From assembly GCA_016630905.1 (NCBI GenBank), contig WBMQ01000002.1, positions 1,550,001-1,614,000 on the forward strand: a stretch of 64,000 nt of DNA. Direction: 5' to 3'. This document shows, in pieces, positions 35,660 through 47,006 of the stretch (its first letter is position 1; every line of letters begins with the position of its first letter). The notes below the pieces were generated by a model that was given only the letters and a program-made list of their open reading frames with translations, was not told where the DNA came from and ran no database searches. The translations under genes and the position numbers were made by a program. Source of the DNA: Capillidium heterosporum (taxonomy: Eukaryota; Entomophthoromycota; Entomophthoromycetes; Entomophthorales; Capillidiaceae).

Positions 35660-36980
35660 TAAACTTATTATGGAGTTTAAAGTATCGATAATTTTAAATA
35701 GGAGTTGTAAATACATATTGGTTAGGCTTTATGATCAATGCAGACGACGGTAAGCTTTCCATGGCAAGTTGAAGCCAAAGTGTACCTGGTGCAGTCCCTT
35801 TGGTGAAGACTATAGTTACCTGTTTGCTGTCAAAAAGGTGAGGCGATCCAAAAGCCTTAAACTCCAAACTTATCAGTATTAGATTTATCAAATAAAGGCG
35901 TTAGTATAGACAATGGTAGTCCAACTCAACTGGTTAAAAGCAATAATTAGGTTGATAAAATGACACTATAGGTGAAGGATGTTTATCTTATATATCCAAG
36001 GACACCAAGCATCATTATTGTCATCTGGTGCAGTTGAAACTGAAGAAAGGGTACATGTTTAATTACATACGGTCACCGTCTTGGCTTTGATAAATATATA
36101 CCAACACAAGAAATATTTTCAAATGAGTACTTCGACTTCGATCTAGCTTTTCGAATATTTACCTATTTAAGTTTACATTTGGATTCATTGGAGTACTTAA
36201 ACAAGGATAATAAAGAATTGTGGGTATATCTGTACTGGATGCCTCGTATATCGGATAGGCTTTATGATTTTGATATGAACTTACCTTTCAGCCACAGTTA
36301 TTGTCTCAATTCAGTACTCAAAATAAAGCTGATACCCTTTGACTACCTGAATAGCGATTACTTTGAATTTCGACTTGCAATATTATATTCTATATACTAC
36401 TTTAATTTACTTTTAGAAGATTGTCAATTGCCTTACTTCATCAAGTTGAAGTTTGATTTTATCGATATCCTTAAGGAGACTTGATTAAATGTACTTACCC
36501 AGCCAAAGCTATCGATCGATACCTACTGCAATGGGAATTAAAATCTCCTTAGCGCTTGAATGACTAAATAAAAGTTTGATCGGAAGGTAAAGATAACAAG
36601 CCAGTACAGATACAACTTGAAACTTATCTATACCTTAACCTTAGTTCAATTCTTCTAAATATTTTCCAAGTCCCAACGGGACCCTATTAAAACCGACTTT
36701 CGGCTCAAAGCTATCCACCATTCCAAACTTACTATAGAGTCTGGATTCAAGTCAAACACTAACTTGTTTTACTAAGGTATCATCTATAAGTTTCACGTTC
36801 TGTGTGTAGCCATCTTCTACTGGATCCATATAGTTTCGACCTCGAAGGGTAAGGATAAGTAAGCGAAATTGGATTTTCTGGAGATGATTTTAAACCTTAT
36901 TGGAAATTATGAATCGTACTACCTTTTAGCTGGTGAAGCTCTACATATGTGTAGATTGTTGGGTAGGGCCGAGTATATAT
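35660..36980 (+). pseudogene. Decayed zinc-cluster regulator (second copy)
   Basis: Relic of a duplicate of the upstream regulator in the same orientation. The zinc cluster survives as DQCRRR, a stop, then GKLKPKCTWC with at least two cysteines lost. After a large missing part, pieces realign: YISKDTKHHYCHLVQLKLKK-like sequence near 35990-36060, SLEYLNKDNKELWVYLYW to IKLKFDFIDILKE in one frame (36179-36484), then KVKITSQYRYNLKLIY and the C-terminal AGEALHMCRLL near 36925-36965. Many stops and shifts. Not functional. Boundaries are approximate. Confidence 0.8.
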
Positions 36981-37183
36981 TTGAATTAGTGACTTTTATC
37001 AAAGATTATCAAATAAAGTTTCTTTATTATGCTTAGCAATACTAAATTAATGGATACGAATTAAACTATACTTATAAAAATGACTTTAAAATAATAGAAA
37101 GCAAGGTTAAAACACAAAAAAGATAGAGGCAAAAAGTAACTGTTGGTATCAATTTAAAATTCAATCAATAATGGTTAAATAGT

Positions 37184-37898
37184 TTAACCACGTCTCTTGG
37201 AAGAGAAGAAAGATCGGATAGCAAGTACCTGGATCAAGGCAATGACAGCAACAATAATGACTACGGTAACAGAGAAATAGTGGACACTGTTGGTAATGTC
37301 ATGCAAGATACCTTCATTACGACCTTCGCGGACTCTAAAGGTACGCTGGTCCCTACGGATCTGCTGGGAGTGGGTACGAATGGCAGTCAAGGCCTTGTCC
37401 ATAGTAGTCAGATGTTGGGGGTCCTTGAACTTGAGGGGGGAGTGGTCAACCTCATCGCCTTCCAAGACAATATCAAAGTCCAAAAGCTTGATGTTGCTGG
37501 TGGGGTTGCTAAAACAGAATTTGTACTCGCCAACCTCGTTGATGGTGAATACGTAATCTCCTTGGCGTTGATCCTTACCTTCCAGGACCAAAGCGTCGCT
37601 GGGAGAGTTTATTTTGAAATCGACTTGGAAATCGTTACCACGGTATACCTATTAAATTTACACAAAAATACAATGTTTAGTAAAATGTAATTGGATAGGT
37701 CTAATATGGCTAGGTTTAAATGAAGAAAAAAATTACCGCGAAGTATAAACTCGACTTGACGTGGCGGTTAACGGCATCTATGAAGAAACACTGGTTGTCG
37801 TAGGATTGCAACTCGTAGCTCAGACGTGAACTTGATACTAAGGTGGACCAAGAAGCTAAGGTGACTAATAGGCTTAAAATACTAAAGCTGGTTCGCAT
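37184..37898 (-). CDS. p24/EMP24 family cargo receptor
   Basis: Two exons, 37898-37737 and 37648-37184. N-terminal signal peptide (MRTSFSILSLLVTLASW, cleaved near SSS). Then the GOLD domain, with SYELQSYDNQCFFIDA and DYVFTINEVGEYKFCFSN giving the two conserved cysteines. A coiled coil follows around the MDKALTAIRTHSQQIRRDQR region, then a single membrane helix (VTVVIIVAVIALIQVLAI) and a short cytosolic tail FFSSKRRG. The Phe-Phe pair fits COPII/COPI binding. p24 proteins cycle between ER and Golgi and sort GPI-anchored and other cargo. Length about 208 residues is normal. The subfamily (alpha to delta) is not assigned. Divergent from the phosphatase gene, 235 bases apart. Confidence 0.9.
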
Positions 37899-38133
37899 TT
37901 CTGTTTTCTTTTCGTTCTCTTGTATTCGATAAAGGGTATGTTGCTTTTCTTAGCTTGATCCCACCTTGTTGGTGATGGTTATTTTTTGAAATTATTGGCC
38001 AATCATAATTTTACTGATGTCCTCCATAATCCAAAAATCTCAAAATCTATAGGCTCAATATAATGACGTATTATCATTAGAAAATGTAAAGGAGGATTGG
38101 AGGTTGATTTTAATCAATAAGCTTAACAAAAGA
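37899..38133. promoter_or_regulatory. Divergent promoter region, p24 (-) and phosphatase (+)
   Basis: 235 bases between two start codons on opposite strands. Pyrimidine-rich on the side of the p24 gene. No named site recognised. Confidence 0.4.
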
Positions 38134-39251
38134 ATGCGATATTCAATACTAGTTCAACTGACGATATTACTATTTACTTTTGTATATGGTACAAGTAATA
38201 AAGAAGATGGCAGCAAAGAAGACGGTTGGAAGATCCCACGTATTGTAGCAGTAGGAGATCTTCATGGGGATTTTAAAAATGCAATAAAGGTGTTGAAGCT
38301 GGCAAAGGTCATTAGGATTGAAAATAAAACGGTGGTATGGGCTGGAGGAAAGACAACCTTAGTGCAAACTGTAGGTCATTTTAAACTTTAATTATACTCA
38401 TATATATTATAAATAGGGAGATGTAGTAGATAGAGGGCCTGATACTATAAAGTTATATCGAATGTTAAAGAAGTTGAAGGAGAAAGCTAACCTAAAAGGA
38501 GGAGAGGTAATCATTAAAGCAACTAAATTTATAACCGTTGTATCTTTCAAGGTGGTATCTCTGTTAGGTAACCATGAGGTAATGAATATGATGGAAGACT
38601 ACCGGTACGTAACCAAGGAAGACATTTTAAGTTTTGGTGGCGAAGCGAAACGTAAGCAAATATTCGGTAAAGAAGGTTGGATAGGTAAGTACCTACGTGG
38701 TTTAAATATAACTGCCATCGTTGAAGATACCGTATTCTGTCATGGCGGGTAAGTTAAATCAAAAACTTTTAAAATATAAATATTCAAGCTTTTACCATCA
38801 ATTTTCTAGTATTCAGCTGGAGTTTGCTAAGCGTGGCATAAAGCCGATGAACGAACAAACTCACCACGACCTAGTCGAAAAGTCTATAGAACAGCTTTGG
38901 TATGTCGATCTATTTGGTAACAAAGGTCCTCTCTGGTACAGAGGCTATGCTCTGGATAAGGAAGCGGAAATTTGTTCTAGCGTAGATATGGTCCTCGATA
39001 GGTTGAACGTCAAAAGGATGGTAATGGGTCATACTGTACAGGAGAATGGTAAAATTCGCACGCGATGCGGTGGTAAGGTTATTCTAATCGATATTGGGAT
39101 TTCCAGCTATTACGGAAGCAATTTAGCTGCCTTACAGCTTACGATTGACGAATCTAAAGCTTTGTACCAAGATAGGGAAGAGATTTTGGATCATCCTGGC
39201 GGTAGTAGAAAGAAGGAAGATAGCGTGGATGATGTGTATGATGAACTGTAA
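38134..39251 (+). CDS. Shewanella-like protein phosphatase with signal peptide
   Basis: Starts ATG 38134 with a signal-peptide-like MRYSILVQLTILLFTFVYG. Calcineurin-type metallophosphatase motifs follow in order across short introns: VGDLHGDF, GDVVDRGPD, LLGNHEVMNMMEDYRYV, HGG (split by an intron), and MVMGHTVQENGKIRTRCGG. The string after GNHE is the hallmark of the Shewanella-like phosphatase group known from bacteria, plants, protists and some fungi. The metal ligands (Asp, His, Asp, Asn, His, His) are all present. The C-terminus is acidic and Lys-rich. The signal peptide suggests it acts in the secretory path, vacuole or outside; its substrate is unknown. Exon phases agree. Confidence 0.85.
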
Positions 39252-39967
39252 GCTTTATTAAATTACATATTTGTAGCTTTCCTTTGGTTTAAATTCTCAA
39301 TTATGCCTTTGTACTTTTATAGATTTATAAAAATTTTAAAGATACCTTTTGTATTTATATTTAAGTATACTTTTGATAATTATAACTCAATACCAGTCTA
39401 ATTCAATTTTAGGCTAGTAGACAACAGCCTGGCAACGAGATATCGGACTATATTTTACAAAACTAAAGAGTTTATAGGTGATCAGTTATTTGGTAAATAG
39501 TCCTTTTAGAGCCGTATAGAACATTTCTAATAAATGGGTAGTCAATTAGCTATATCATTATATCTCACTATAACTAACCTGAGTTAGCTCTATCTACTTG
39601 ATAGAATTTCCTTTGCATTTTAAAGACTGTGTTTGCTTATTTCCCTTCGAAATCTTGAATCTACCATCCACTAGCTAAAAGAAGCAAACCTTAAACCTCT
39701 GTATTATTTCTTCACAACTGTAATTCGCCATCGTGCAATTCTTCCAGTGTGTGTTTTTTTGTAAATATGAAAAGTTGAAGCAGATAATTCTCAAGTTCTA
39801 GATAAAATGTAACATTTATAAATAATACTATTACCCAATAGTGCAGTTAATTTGGAAATTTTGAACCAATCCTTGTCTAGTTTTAAAAATCTCGTCATCA
39901 AAATTTGAATTTTCCATCCCAAGTTCACCTTTCTTAGGAAAAGAAACCTTCAGAAGCAAGCACAAAC
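39252..39967. other. Intergenic, phosphatase to ARP4
   Basis: About 715 bases, AT-rich, with the ARP4 promoter at its end. Nothing else recognised. Confidence 0.5.
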
Positions 39968-41513
39968 ATGGCAGGAAATTACGGAGGAGGTAACCCTATA
40001 TTCGAAACTAGCAGTATAAAGCTAAACAATTCAAAATAAACAGATGAGATATCAGCCTTAGTACTCGATATCGGTTCCGACACTACCAAGCTGGGATACT
40101 CGGGGGAAGACAGCCCAAGGATAATCAACAAGACCAGTTTAAGTTATGACACCAACAGCTCTCAGTACCGAAGTGGTCTAATGGATAACTTGCCTTGGTT
40201 CACTAATCAGGAAGTTAAAAGTCCTTTTAAAGATGGTAATATTAATGACTTTGAAGTCTACGAAAAGGTTTGGCAGTTGAACTTTGAAAAGTTGGATAGG
40301 GACAACTGTAAAAAACCTACCCTAATGTCATGCTCGGCTTGGGCTACCAACTTGGAACGGGAAAAGTTGTGTGAGTTGGCCTTTGAGAAATTCGACTTGC
40401 CAGCCTTCTACCTAGCTAGGTCCCCAGTTTTAACTTGGTAACTTTTCGATTCATGTTTAATTGGTTTACCATTTTTTTCTATTGCCCAGTTTCGCTTCCG
40501 GTAAGACTTCCGGTTTAGTTGTTGATGTCGGCAGCTCGAGTACAAGTGTAGTCCCAGTTTTTGAGGGGTACGTACTTTCAAAAGGTAAATGTTTATAGCA
40601 ATTGCATTTTATTTAGTATGTCAAATGTAGGCATTATGAAGCAGAACTTAGGTGGAGATACTATAAACCGGTTTATAATGCAAGACCTATTTAATAAATT
40701 CGAATACGAAGCTACACCAGCCTACAAGATCAAAAGCAAGATTGCAGTCGATCCTGGCAAGCTACCCGACATCACTTTGAAGGAATGTGGAGATACGCAA
40801 GAGAGCTACCATAAGTTTATGCAGCTGGTACTATCATTTAAAAGATTTAACAGTAAAAAAACTTATACCTATCCATATTTAATAGGAAGCGGTGAATGAT
40901 TTTAAAGAATCTACTTGTCAGATGTTCGAAACCAGTTACGATCAAGAGTAAGTATATCACAAACTTTGATATGGCGTCTTATTAAAATTCTATCATTTAG
41001 AGCTATCGAAGCTCGTCCAGGTAAATCCTATGAGTTTGTAGATGGATACAACCAACAGTTTAACTTGGAACGCTACCTCTACCCCGAGCTCCTTTTCCAA
41101 CCCACCTTGTTCAATGATAATGCCACCAACGGTTTGATTTCAGTTGCTAGTTTAGCTCGCCAATCTTTAGAATCCTGTGAAATCGATATCCGACTTCAAC
41201 TCATCCAAAACATTATCCCAGCTGGTGGCTCCACCTTATTCCCTGGCTTCAACGATAGACTAGGTTTTGAGTTGACAACCTTAACTTCGGGTGTAAGCTT
41301 TACTTTTATATTGTTGATGCTAAATCTATATTTTGGTAACTGTAGCAAAGGGTTCGGGTCATCCCCACTCAAGGTAACTTGGAGCGTATCTACCAACCTT
41401 GGTTAGGAGGCTCCATCCTATCCTCGATGGGAACCTTCCATCAACTTTGGCTATCTAAAGAGGACTATTTGGAGTTGGGTGCCTCCAATGCTGTCGAGAA
41501 AAAATTTTCTTGA
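39968..41513 (+). CDS. ARP4: Actin-related protein ARP4 (BAF53/ACTL6)
   Basis: Starts ATG 39968. After a first intron that splits an Asp codon the protein reads [19 protein letters not shown], the typical ARP4 start. Other matches: [18 protein letters not shown], then [20 protein letters not shown] for the second phosphate loop, [31 protein letters not shown], and after the last intron (donor GTAAGC near 41293) [24 protein letters not shown]4 pairs with actin in the NuA4, SWR1 and INO80 chromatin complexes. About five short introns, all joins in phase. The stop TGA at 41511-41513 overlaps the AATAAA that follows. Intact. Confidence 0.9.
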
Positions 41514-41518
41514 ATAAA
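41513..41518 (+). terminator. ARP4 poly(A) signal overlapping the stop codon
   Basis: The sequence TGAATAAAG makes the last base of the ARP4 stop the first base of an AATAAA. If used, the 3' UTR would be very short. Another site further down is possible. Confidence 0.4.
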
Positions 41519-42366
41519 GTGAAGTAATGACAATACTTTTGCAGTTGTCTATAGAAGGAAATATCGATTTTTTATTTACAAAGCTTGTTGGTTTTAATAT
41601 TGAATATTCTACTATCAACATGAAGTCTAGAATTTTAATTTTACATTTTTAGCTACTAGTTGCCAATTTAACCTGTAGTTGATTGTCACTGAGCTATAAT
41701 AAGGTTATATCCTTTTAAATTTTATATAAAATATGGGAGTATTCCACTATAGCTTTATGTAGCTTACTGATTGTGGCATCAACTAATTAGACGTTTGGAA
41801 AAGAATGCTCTATGGTTCCCTTCAATAATTAGTCTCTAGGAATAATAAAGTTTGTCATAGCTTCATCTCTAATACCTTGATGGCTTTGAACAATAAAGCG
41901 AGGTATATAATCCAGGTTGAAACTTGCCAAATGTCTAGTTATTGATCTGCTCCCAACTTTACAACAGTCTTTATATCATAGCACCTACCTTCCTCTTAGT
42001 ACTTGGTCCGTTCCTTAATGTATATTGCAAAGACAGTACTCCCTACTTTCCAAACCAGTTTATGACTCCATCATCTACCTTATAAATTTGCACATCTACT
42101 GAATCTGAAGATATTCCCAATGGGTAAATTTGCAACTAGTAAACTTCATTTGCTATGAATCTCACAAAGTCGCATATCTTTTGCGAATTTATCGTAAAAT
42201 AGCCTTTAACAAACCAATCAACTAAACTTTTAGCCCACGCCTATAAATCCCGATTCCTTGAAGTCCTTCAAGAATAGATTATTCCAAAATCAAAATTTTC
42301 AAAGATGGATTTCATGAAAGCATCTTGCGTTGTGTTTAGAAAATTTGTATTTGAGAGTTATTGAAA
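41514..42366. other. Intergenic, ARP4 to COQ1
   Basis: About 850 bases, AT-rich; contains the COQ1 promoter. No further gene or repeat recognised. Confidence 0.5.
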
Positions 42367-43753
42367 ATGTTTTGCAGTTTAGCGAGGAAGGGTCATGCCA
42401 ACCAGTTATTCAAAGGAAGGCTACCTAGTTTGTTGGTAAGTAATTTGCATACCTCTAAGAAGTCAGGGTCATGGGCTCAAGCGGTCAGCGTCGCCGAGGA
42501 GACTGCTCAAGTCAAGCCAGGCAAAGTTATCGACTCCAAAGCTTTGATAGGTGATGACATTACCTTTTTGACCAAAAACATCCAGTCGGTGCTAGCTTCC
42601 GGCCACCCCGTAATCAACACGATCTCAAAGTATCATTTCGAAATAGGTGGTAAGCACATTCGACCATTGATAGTCCTGCTGATGTCTCAAGCTATCAGTT
42701 TGACTAAGTCACCTACTGATCAATCTAAAAATCTAACGGATATCAACAGACCCATCTCCGACATCTATTTAGAAGGTGGGGTTCGTGCCCAGGATGACTT
42801 TAACAGCCATATTACACCCCCAACTACCGAAATGTATGCCCCAACTGCTGACGGCTGCACTATATTACCTTCGCAAAGGAGACTAGCCGAGATATCCGAG
42901 ATGATCCATACCGCCTCCCTCTTCCACGACGACGTCATCGATGACGCCGATATGCGACGGGGTTCACCATCATGCAATGCCAAGTTTGGTAACAAGATGG
43001 CTATCTTGGGTGGTGACTTTTTATTAGCTAGGGCTTCCCTAGCCTTGGCAAGGCTTCGCAATGTCGAAGTGGTCGAGCTGTTGGCGACAGTAATTGCTAA
43101 TTTGGTTGAAGGTGAGCTTTTACAAATTAAGGATGCCGAACCCGTCCAGGAGGGAAACAAGGCCTCCAAGTCTTCGGTGTTCGACTACTACATTGAAAAA
43201 AGCTACTTGAAGACAGCATCCCTCATCGCAAATTCATGTAAAGCTACCGCCTTGCTTGGGGGTGCTTCCAACGAAGTTTCGCAGATTGCTTATGACTACG
43301 GCAAGAATATTGGTATAGCGTTCCAGGTACTTTTATACTGCCATAACTGTTGTTAATGTATTTCCGCTAGTTGACTGATGATATGCTGGACTTTGTCGTC
43401 AGTTCCGATGAGTTTGGTAAGCCGGTTGGCGCCGACTTGGAACTGGGTCTATCTACGGCCCCCGTTCTCTTCGCTTGGGAGGAGTTCCCCGAACTAGGTG
43501 CCCTTATCAAACGAAAGTTCAGCCAGGAAGGCGACATAGCTGCCGTAAGTTTCTATTTACTTTCATAATTTCTAATATTAAAATACCTTAGGCCCGCCAA
43601 CTCGTCTACAAGAGTCAAGGTTTGGAACGGACCAAGATGCTGGCTAAGGAGTATTGTGACTTGGCCTGTCAAGCTCTCCACAAACTACCACCCTCTGCAT
43701 CCCGGGATGCATTGGATCAACTGTGTGTAAAGCTTATCGAGCGTAAGAAATGA
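42367..43753 (+). CDS. COQ1: Mitochondrial polyprenyl diphosphate synthase (ubiquinone side chain)
   Basis: Three exons: 42367-43326, 43371-43544 and 43592-43753. The start is ATG 42367 (MFCSLARKGHANQ), giving a basic, Arg/Lys- and Ser-rich presequence. Trans-prenyltransferase motifs: GGKHIRPLIVLLMSQ, the first Asp-rich motif in HTASLFHDDVIDDADMRRG, GGDFLLARASL, and the second Asp-rich motif TDDMLDF, which begins exon 2. The insert of about 55 residues between the LLMSQ and EMIHTAS parts is like that of fungal Coq1. The C-terminus ends CVKLIERKK, as usual for the family. The enzyme elongates the isoprenoid tail of ubiquinone in the matrix; chain length cannot be read off. Intact. Confidence 0.9.
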
Positions 43754-45545
43754 ACGTATGCACAGCTGTTTTGATAATGTGTTGAAGACGTACAGCTTTT
43801 ATAGAGTTATTGGTAAACAAGGTTTCTAAAGTTTAAATAATAAAATCTTTGTGTATTTTTCAACCAAACAATTACTATTTATATTGTGATGCTTTGACAT
43901 TTCTGGTATATACTCATATAGGATATGGTAGGGAGATCTGGCCTGTAGTGCTTGCTGTTCCTAGAATCTGTTGATCGCACTTCATATACCCTCAAACTCA
44001 GTTTGCAAACTTTAAATTTTTCATAGGATTTACTAGTACTTTTGAATTTACATATATATTTCATTGTTTTAGCTAACAAGTATACTTGAAAAGAATACAT
44101 TTCAATCCTTTTGTACCGTATATACTGTATGATATTCTTTATCTAGGCTTTTTAAATAAAGGTTGAGATATACATCCTATACTACATCCAGCAACTTTAT
44201 ATAATTCTTTGAAAAGTTTGCTGCTTGTAGAATTGAGTTCAGTGGTGTTTAATATATAATTTGTTCAGTAAATATAGCACAATTTACTGTATTCCCGGTT
44301 TGTCATCACATCTTTAGTTTGAATAGGTACCCAAAATTATAATCACTATATAAGTACTTCCATGCTAGAATTTAAGTAAATCACTTGTGTTTAGTAACTT
44401 TATATTTGCAGGTCTTCAACTATAGCATCTAGAAGTATAAAACCAATTTTCAATAATATTCTAAATAACCTCCCTATATTTTAAAATACTTTAGCTATCT
44501 CTATTTTCTATTAGAAATATGCGTAGTGCTCTGCAGCAGAGGAAATACATTCCTACAGCTTGAGTATTAAAAGAAAGGATCAAGTGATATACTTATTAGA
44601 TAAACCGATAATAAGATTGGGAAATTGGATTTATATACTAAGATCAGAGGAATGTGGAATTCTATATCATACAACTATACGTTGACATTAGATCTACTTT
44701 TTAAACGATTTCCTACAAACATAGCTTTTAATCAGTAGAACCAAGATGTAGTGACAGTTTCTAAGCCCTGTTGAAGCCGAGTTACATCGATATTTTATAC
44801 TATTTGTGGCCTGAATACTATGCCAGATTAATCAACAATGAATTGCAATTTGATTAACTTTTGAAGATCAATTGGCAAAGTTCACTTGGATAGATTTGAT
44901 CTATTGGTAGAAATTGAACAGCCAGTTTGGTGGAATTCATACTTGAAGTTGAAACAGAGTTTGTATGGGCACAAATTATAATAGGAAATGCTAATATTGA
45001 AATAGCCCTTTATAATGAGAGATAAGTTTTATAGCTTTGCTACTTTGCTAGCATCAAACCCAAGGTTTGCTGAAAGGTAGTTATATCTCTAGTCTAAGAA
45101 ACAGTCTAGAAACCATTATTATGCTCCTAAAACAGAAAATTAATTTGTACTCAGAATGAGCAAAAGGGAAGACCACTACTAAAGTGACTGTAATATCGTG
45201 ACAACAAGGGGCGGGGGGATCCTTTAATTAGCTTTGAGAAAATCAGATCCTTCCAACCACCTCCCCACCAAACAAACTCTAAAACTTAACTAAAGTTGAA
45301 ATGGACTGCTGCCCTGAAACAAACTTGTGCAATTCCATCAATCAATTTGCCAAATTAGGCATAGCAATCCCATTTCAGCATGAAATTAAAGAGGAACTGA
45401 CATCACTCTTAGACCTTGGTTCAATCCTATGACCATAACGAGGTTTCACCTGTTTTGGTACAAATTCCATCCTGTAGCTTATTTTGGAGCTTAAACTTCT
45501 TTAACATTCAAACAGCAAGCCTATATCAATTTAAATAAATTGAAG
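43754..45545. other. Long intergenic region with one G-rich tract
   Basis: About 1.8 kb between COQ1 and the DUF2415 gene, AT-rich. The minus-strand open stretch at 43879-44100 has no recognisable domain. A run GGGGCGGGGGG near 45208-45218 stands out against the AT background. The last 250 bases should hold the DUF2415 promoter. Confidence 0.5.
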
Positions 45546-47006
45546 ATGACAGTTGCCAACACCAACAGGTAAGCAAGCTTCAAATCAACGCATCTACACA
45601 ATTGAATGTAAACTAACAAGTCTGTTTTAAAGCCAAGGTGACGCCGTATTTACCGAAGGAAAACCTCAAACTTACGAGCAAACTACCACCATCCAACACT
45701 GGTACTTTAACTATATGCAAAGTAGAATTAATACGGAAATTTAGGCAGCTACGGGATCTCATATCTTGCCCAAATAAAGACAACGAAATCTACCTGGTAA
45801 ATGGGTCTAGTGTTAACTGCTTCAACACTACGACACGACAAGTACATCGCTTAATTCCTCAAATATTAAATTTATTTTAGTCTAGACATGTTTTGAAATA
45901 CTTGACCTACCCACCCACTTCTATGGCTATAAAGTAACCTTTACCTTTTTCCTTAGCTAACTATCATTAAAGTTACGGCTACATAGCGGTTGGAGGACAG
46001 AGATCACAGCTAACTGTAAAGCCTTTAGACAGCAACAACAGGTACCTATTTGTAAAGTACAGTATTATTTACTTTGTTTAAGATCTATCTATACGACAGT
46101 AGGTGGCTCCATCAACAACTCATTATCCATATTCGATCATAATGGCGATAAGCGACTATTAATTTGTAACAACGACCAAACTATAAAGATCTTCAGTCTA
46201 CCCGATTTTATCAAGCGATCTACTATTGAGTTTCCAACTGCCGTCAATCACGGTAAATTGCAATTTAAAATAAAGCTAACTTGGGTTTAGCTGCCATAAG
46301 CCCTGATGGTAGGAAGATGGTGGCGGTAGGCGATTCCAACGAAGTTTTCCTGTACAGTATCAACAATAACAGTTTCGAAAAGGTGCAAACTCTATATGGT
46401 AACTATTTGTGTTGAGACTTTTTGTTGAACTTGTAATATAAGGTGCCGAAGATTCCGGGTTCTCGTGTGCTTGGAAGTCAACTTCAGAGACCTTCGCTAC
46501 CGCATCCCAGGACGGACAAGTATTAGTTTGGGATCTACGTATGAACCGGACGATGGCTAGCTTCAACACCCATCAGGTTTTTCTACAGCTTTACCTTTTA
46601 TTTATCTTTTATTAGGGCGTCGCCAAAGGTGCAGCCCGCTGTGTAAAGTTCTCTAAAGGGGGTTCTGTCGATTTACTAGCTTACAGTGAAGTAAGATATA
46701 TTTATCATTTTACTATATTAATCTTTAAAATTTTATTTTATTTTATTTTAGCACGTCTCCTGTGTTAATTTGATCGATGCCCGCACTTATAATAGCCGGC
46801 AGACGATACGAGTCGCCCCTAGCTTAGTCGACCAAAACATATCAGGGCTAACCTTTTCACCTACTGGCAAGTACCTTTTTGTCGGTAATTATTTAAACCG
46901 TTTAAAACACCAACCTAACTATTCATTAGGATTAGAGAACTCCATCCAGCGGTATTCCATCGATACCATTTCGCGAAGATGCTTCTCGTCAGGCTACGTG
47001 TGCTAA
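45546..47006 (+). CDS. DUF2415-type WD40 protein
   Basis: Starts ATG 45546 (MTVANTN) and is cut by about nine short introns. Read across them the protein contains TTTIQHWQLRDLISCP (joined by a 43-nt intron near 45711-45753), TSMAINYGYIAVGGQRSQLTV, then NDQTIKIFSLPDF, ISPDGRKMVAVGDSNEVFLY (the DUF2415 core), SCAWKSTSETFATASQDGQ with VLVWDLRMN, and GLTFSPTGKYLFVGLENSIQ near the end. This is a conserved fungal and plant propeller of unknown role. The last intron (about 45 nt) is a multiple of three and lacks stops, so intron retention would keep the frame and add 15 residues. All joins are in phase. Confidence 0.75.
46728..46750. repeat. Short (ATTTT)n tract in an intron
   Basis: Four to five ATTTT units form the pyrimidine-rich end of an intron in the DUF2415 gene, directly before the acceptor. 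Length could vary between strains without changing the protein. Confidence 0.6.

Noticed and set aside
43879-44100. Minus-strand open frame after COQ1
   Set aside because: Low-complexity AT-driven translation without any motif.
45640-45770. Apparent frame mismatch at the start of the DUF2415 gene
   Set aside because: A 43-nt intron splitting a Trp codon joins TIQHW to QLRDLISCP, so no frameshift is needed.
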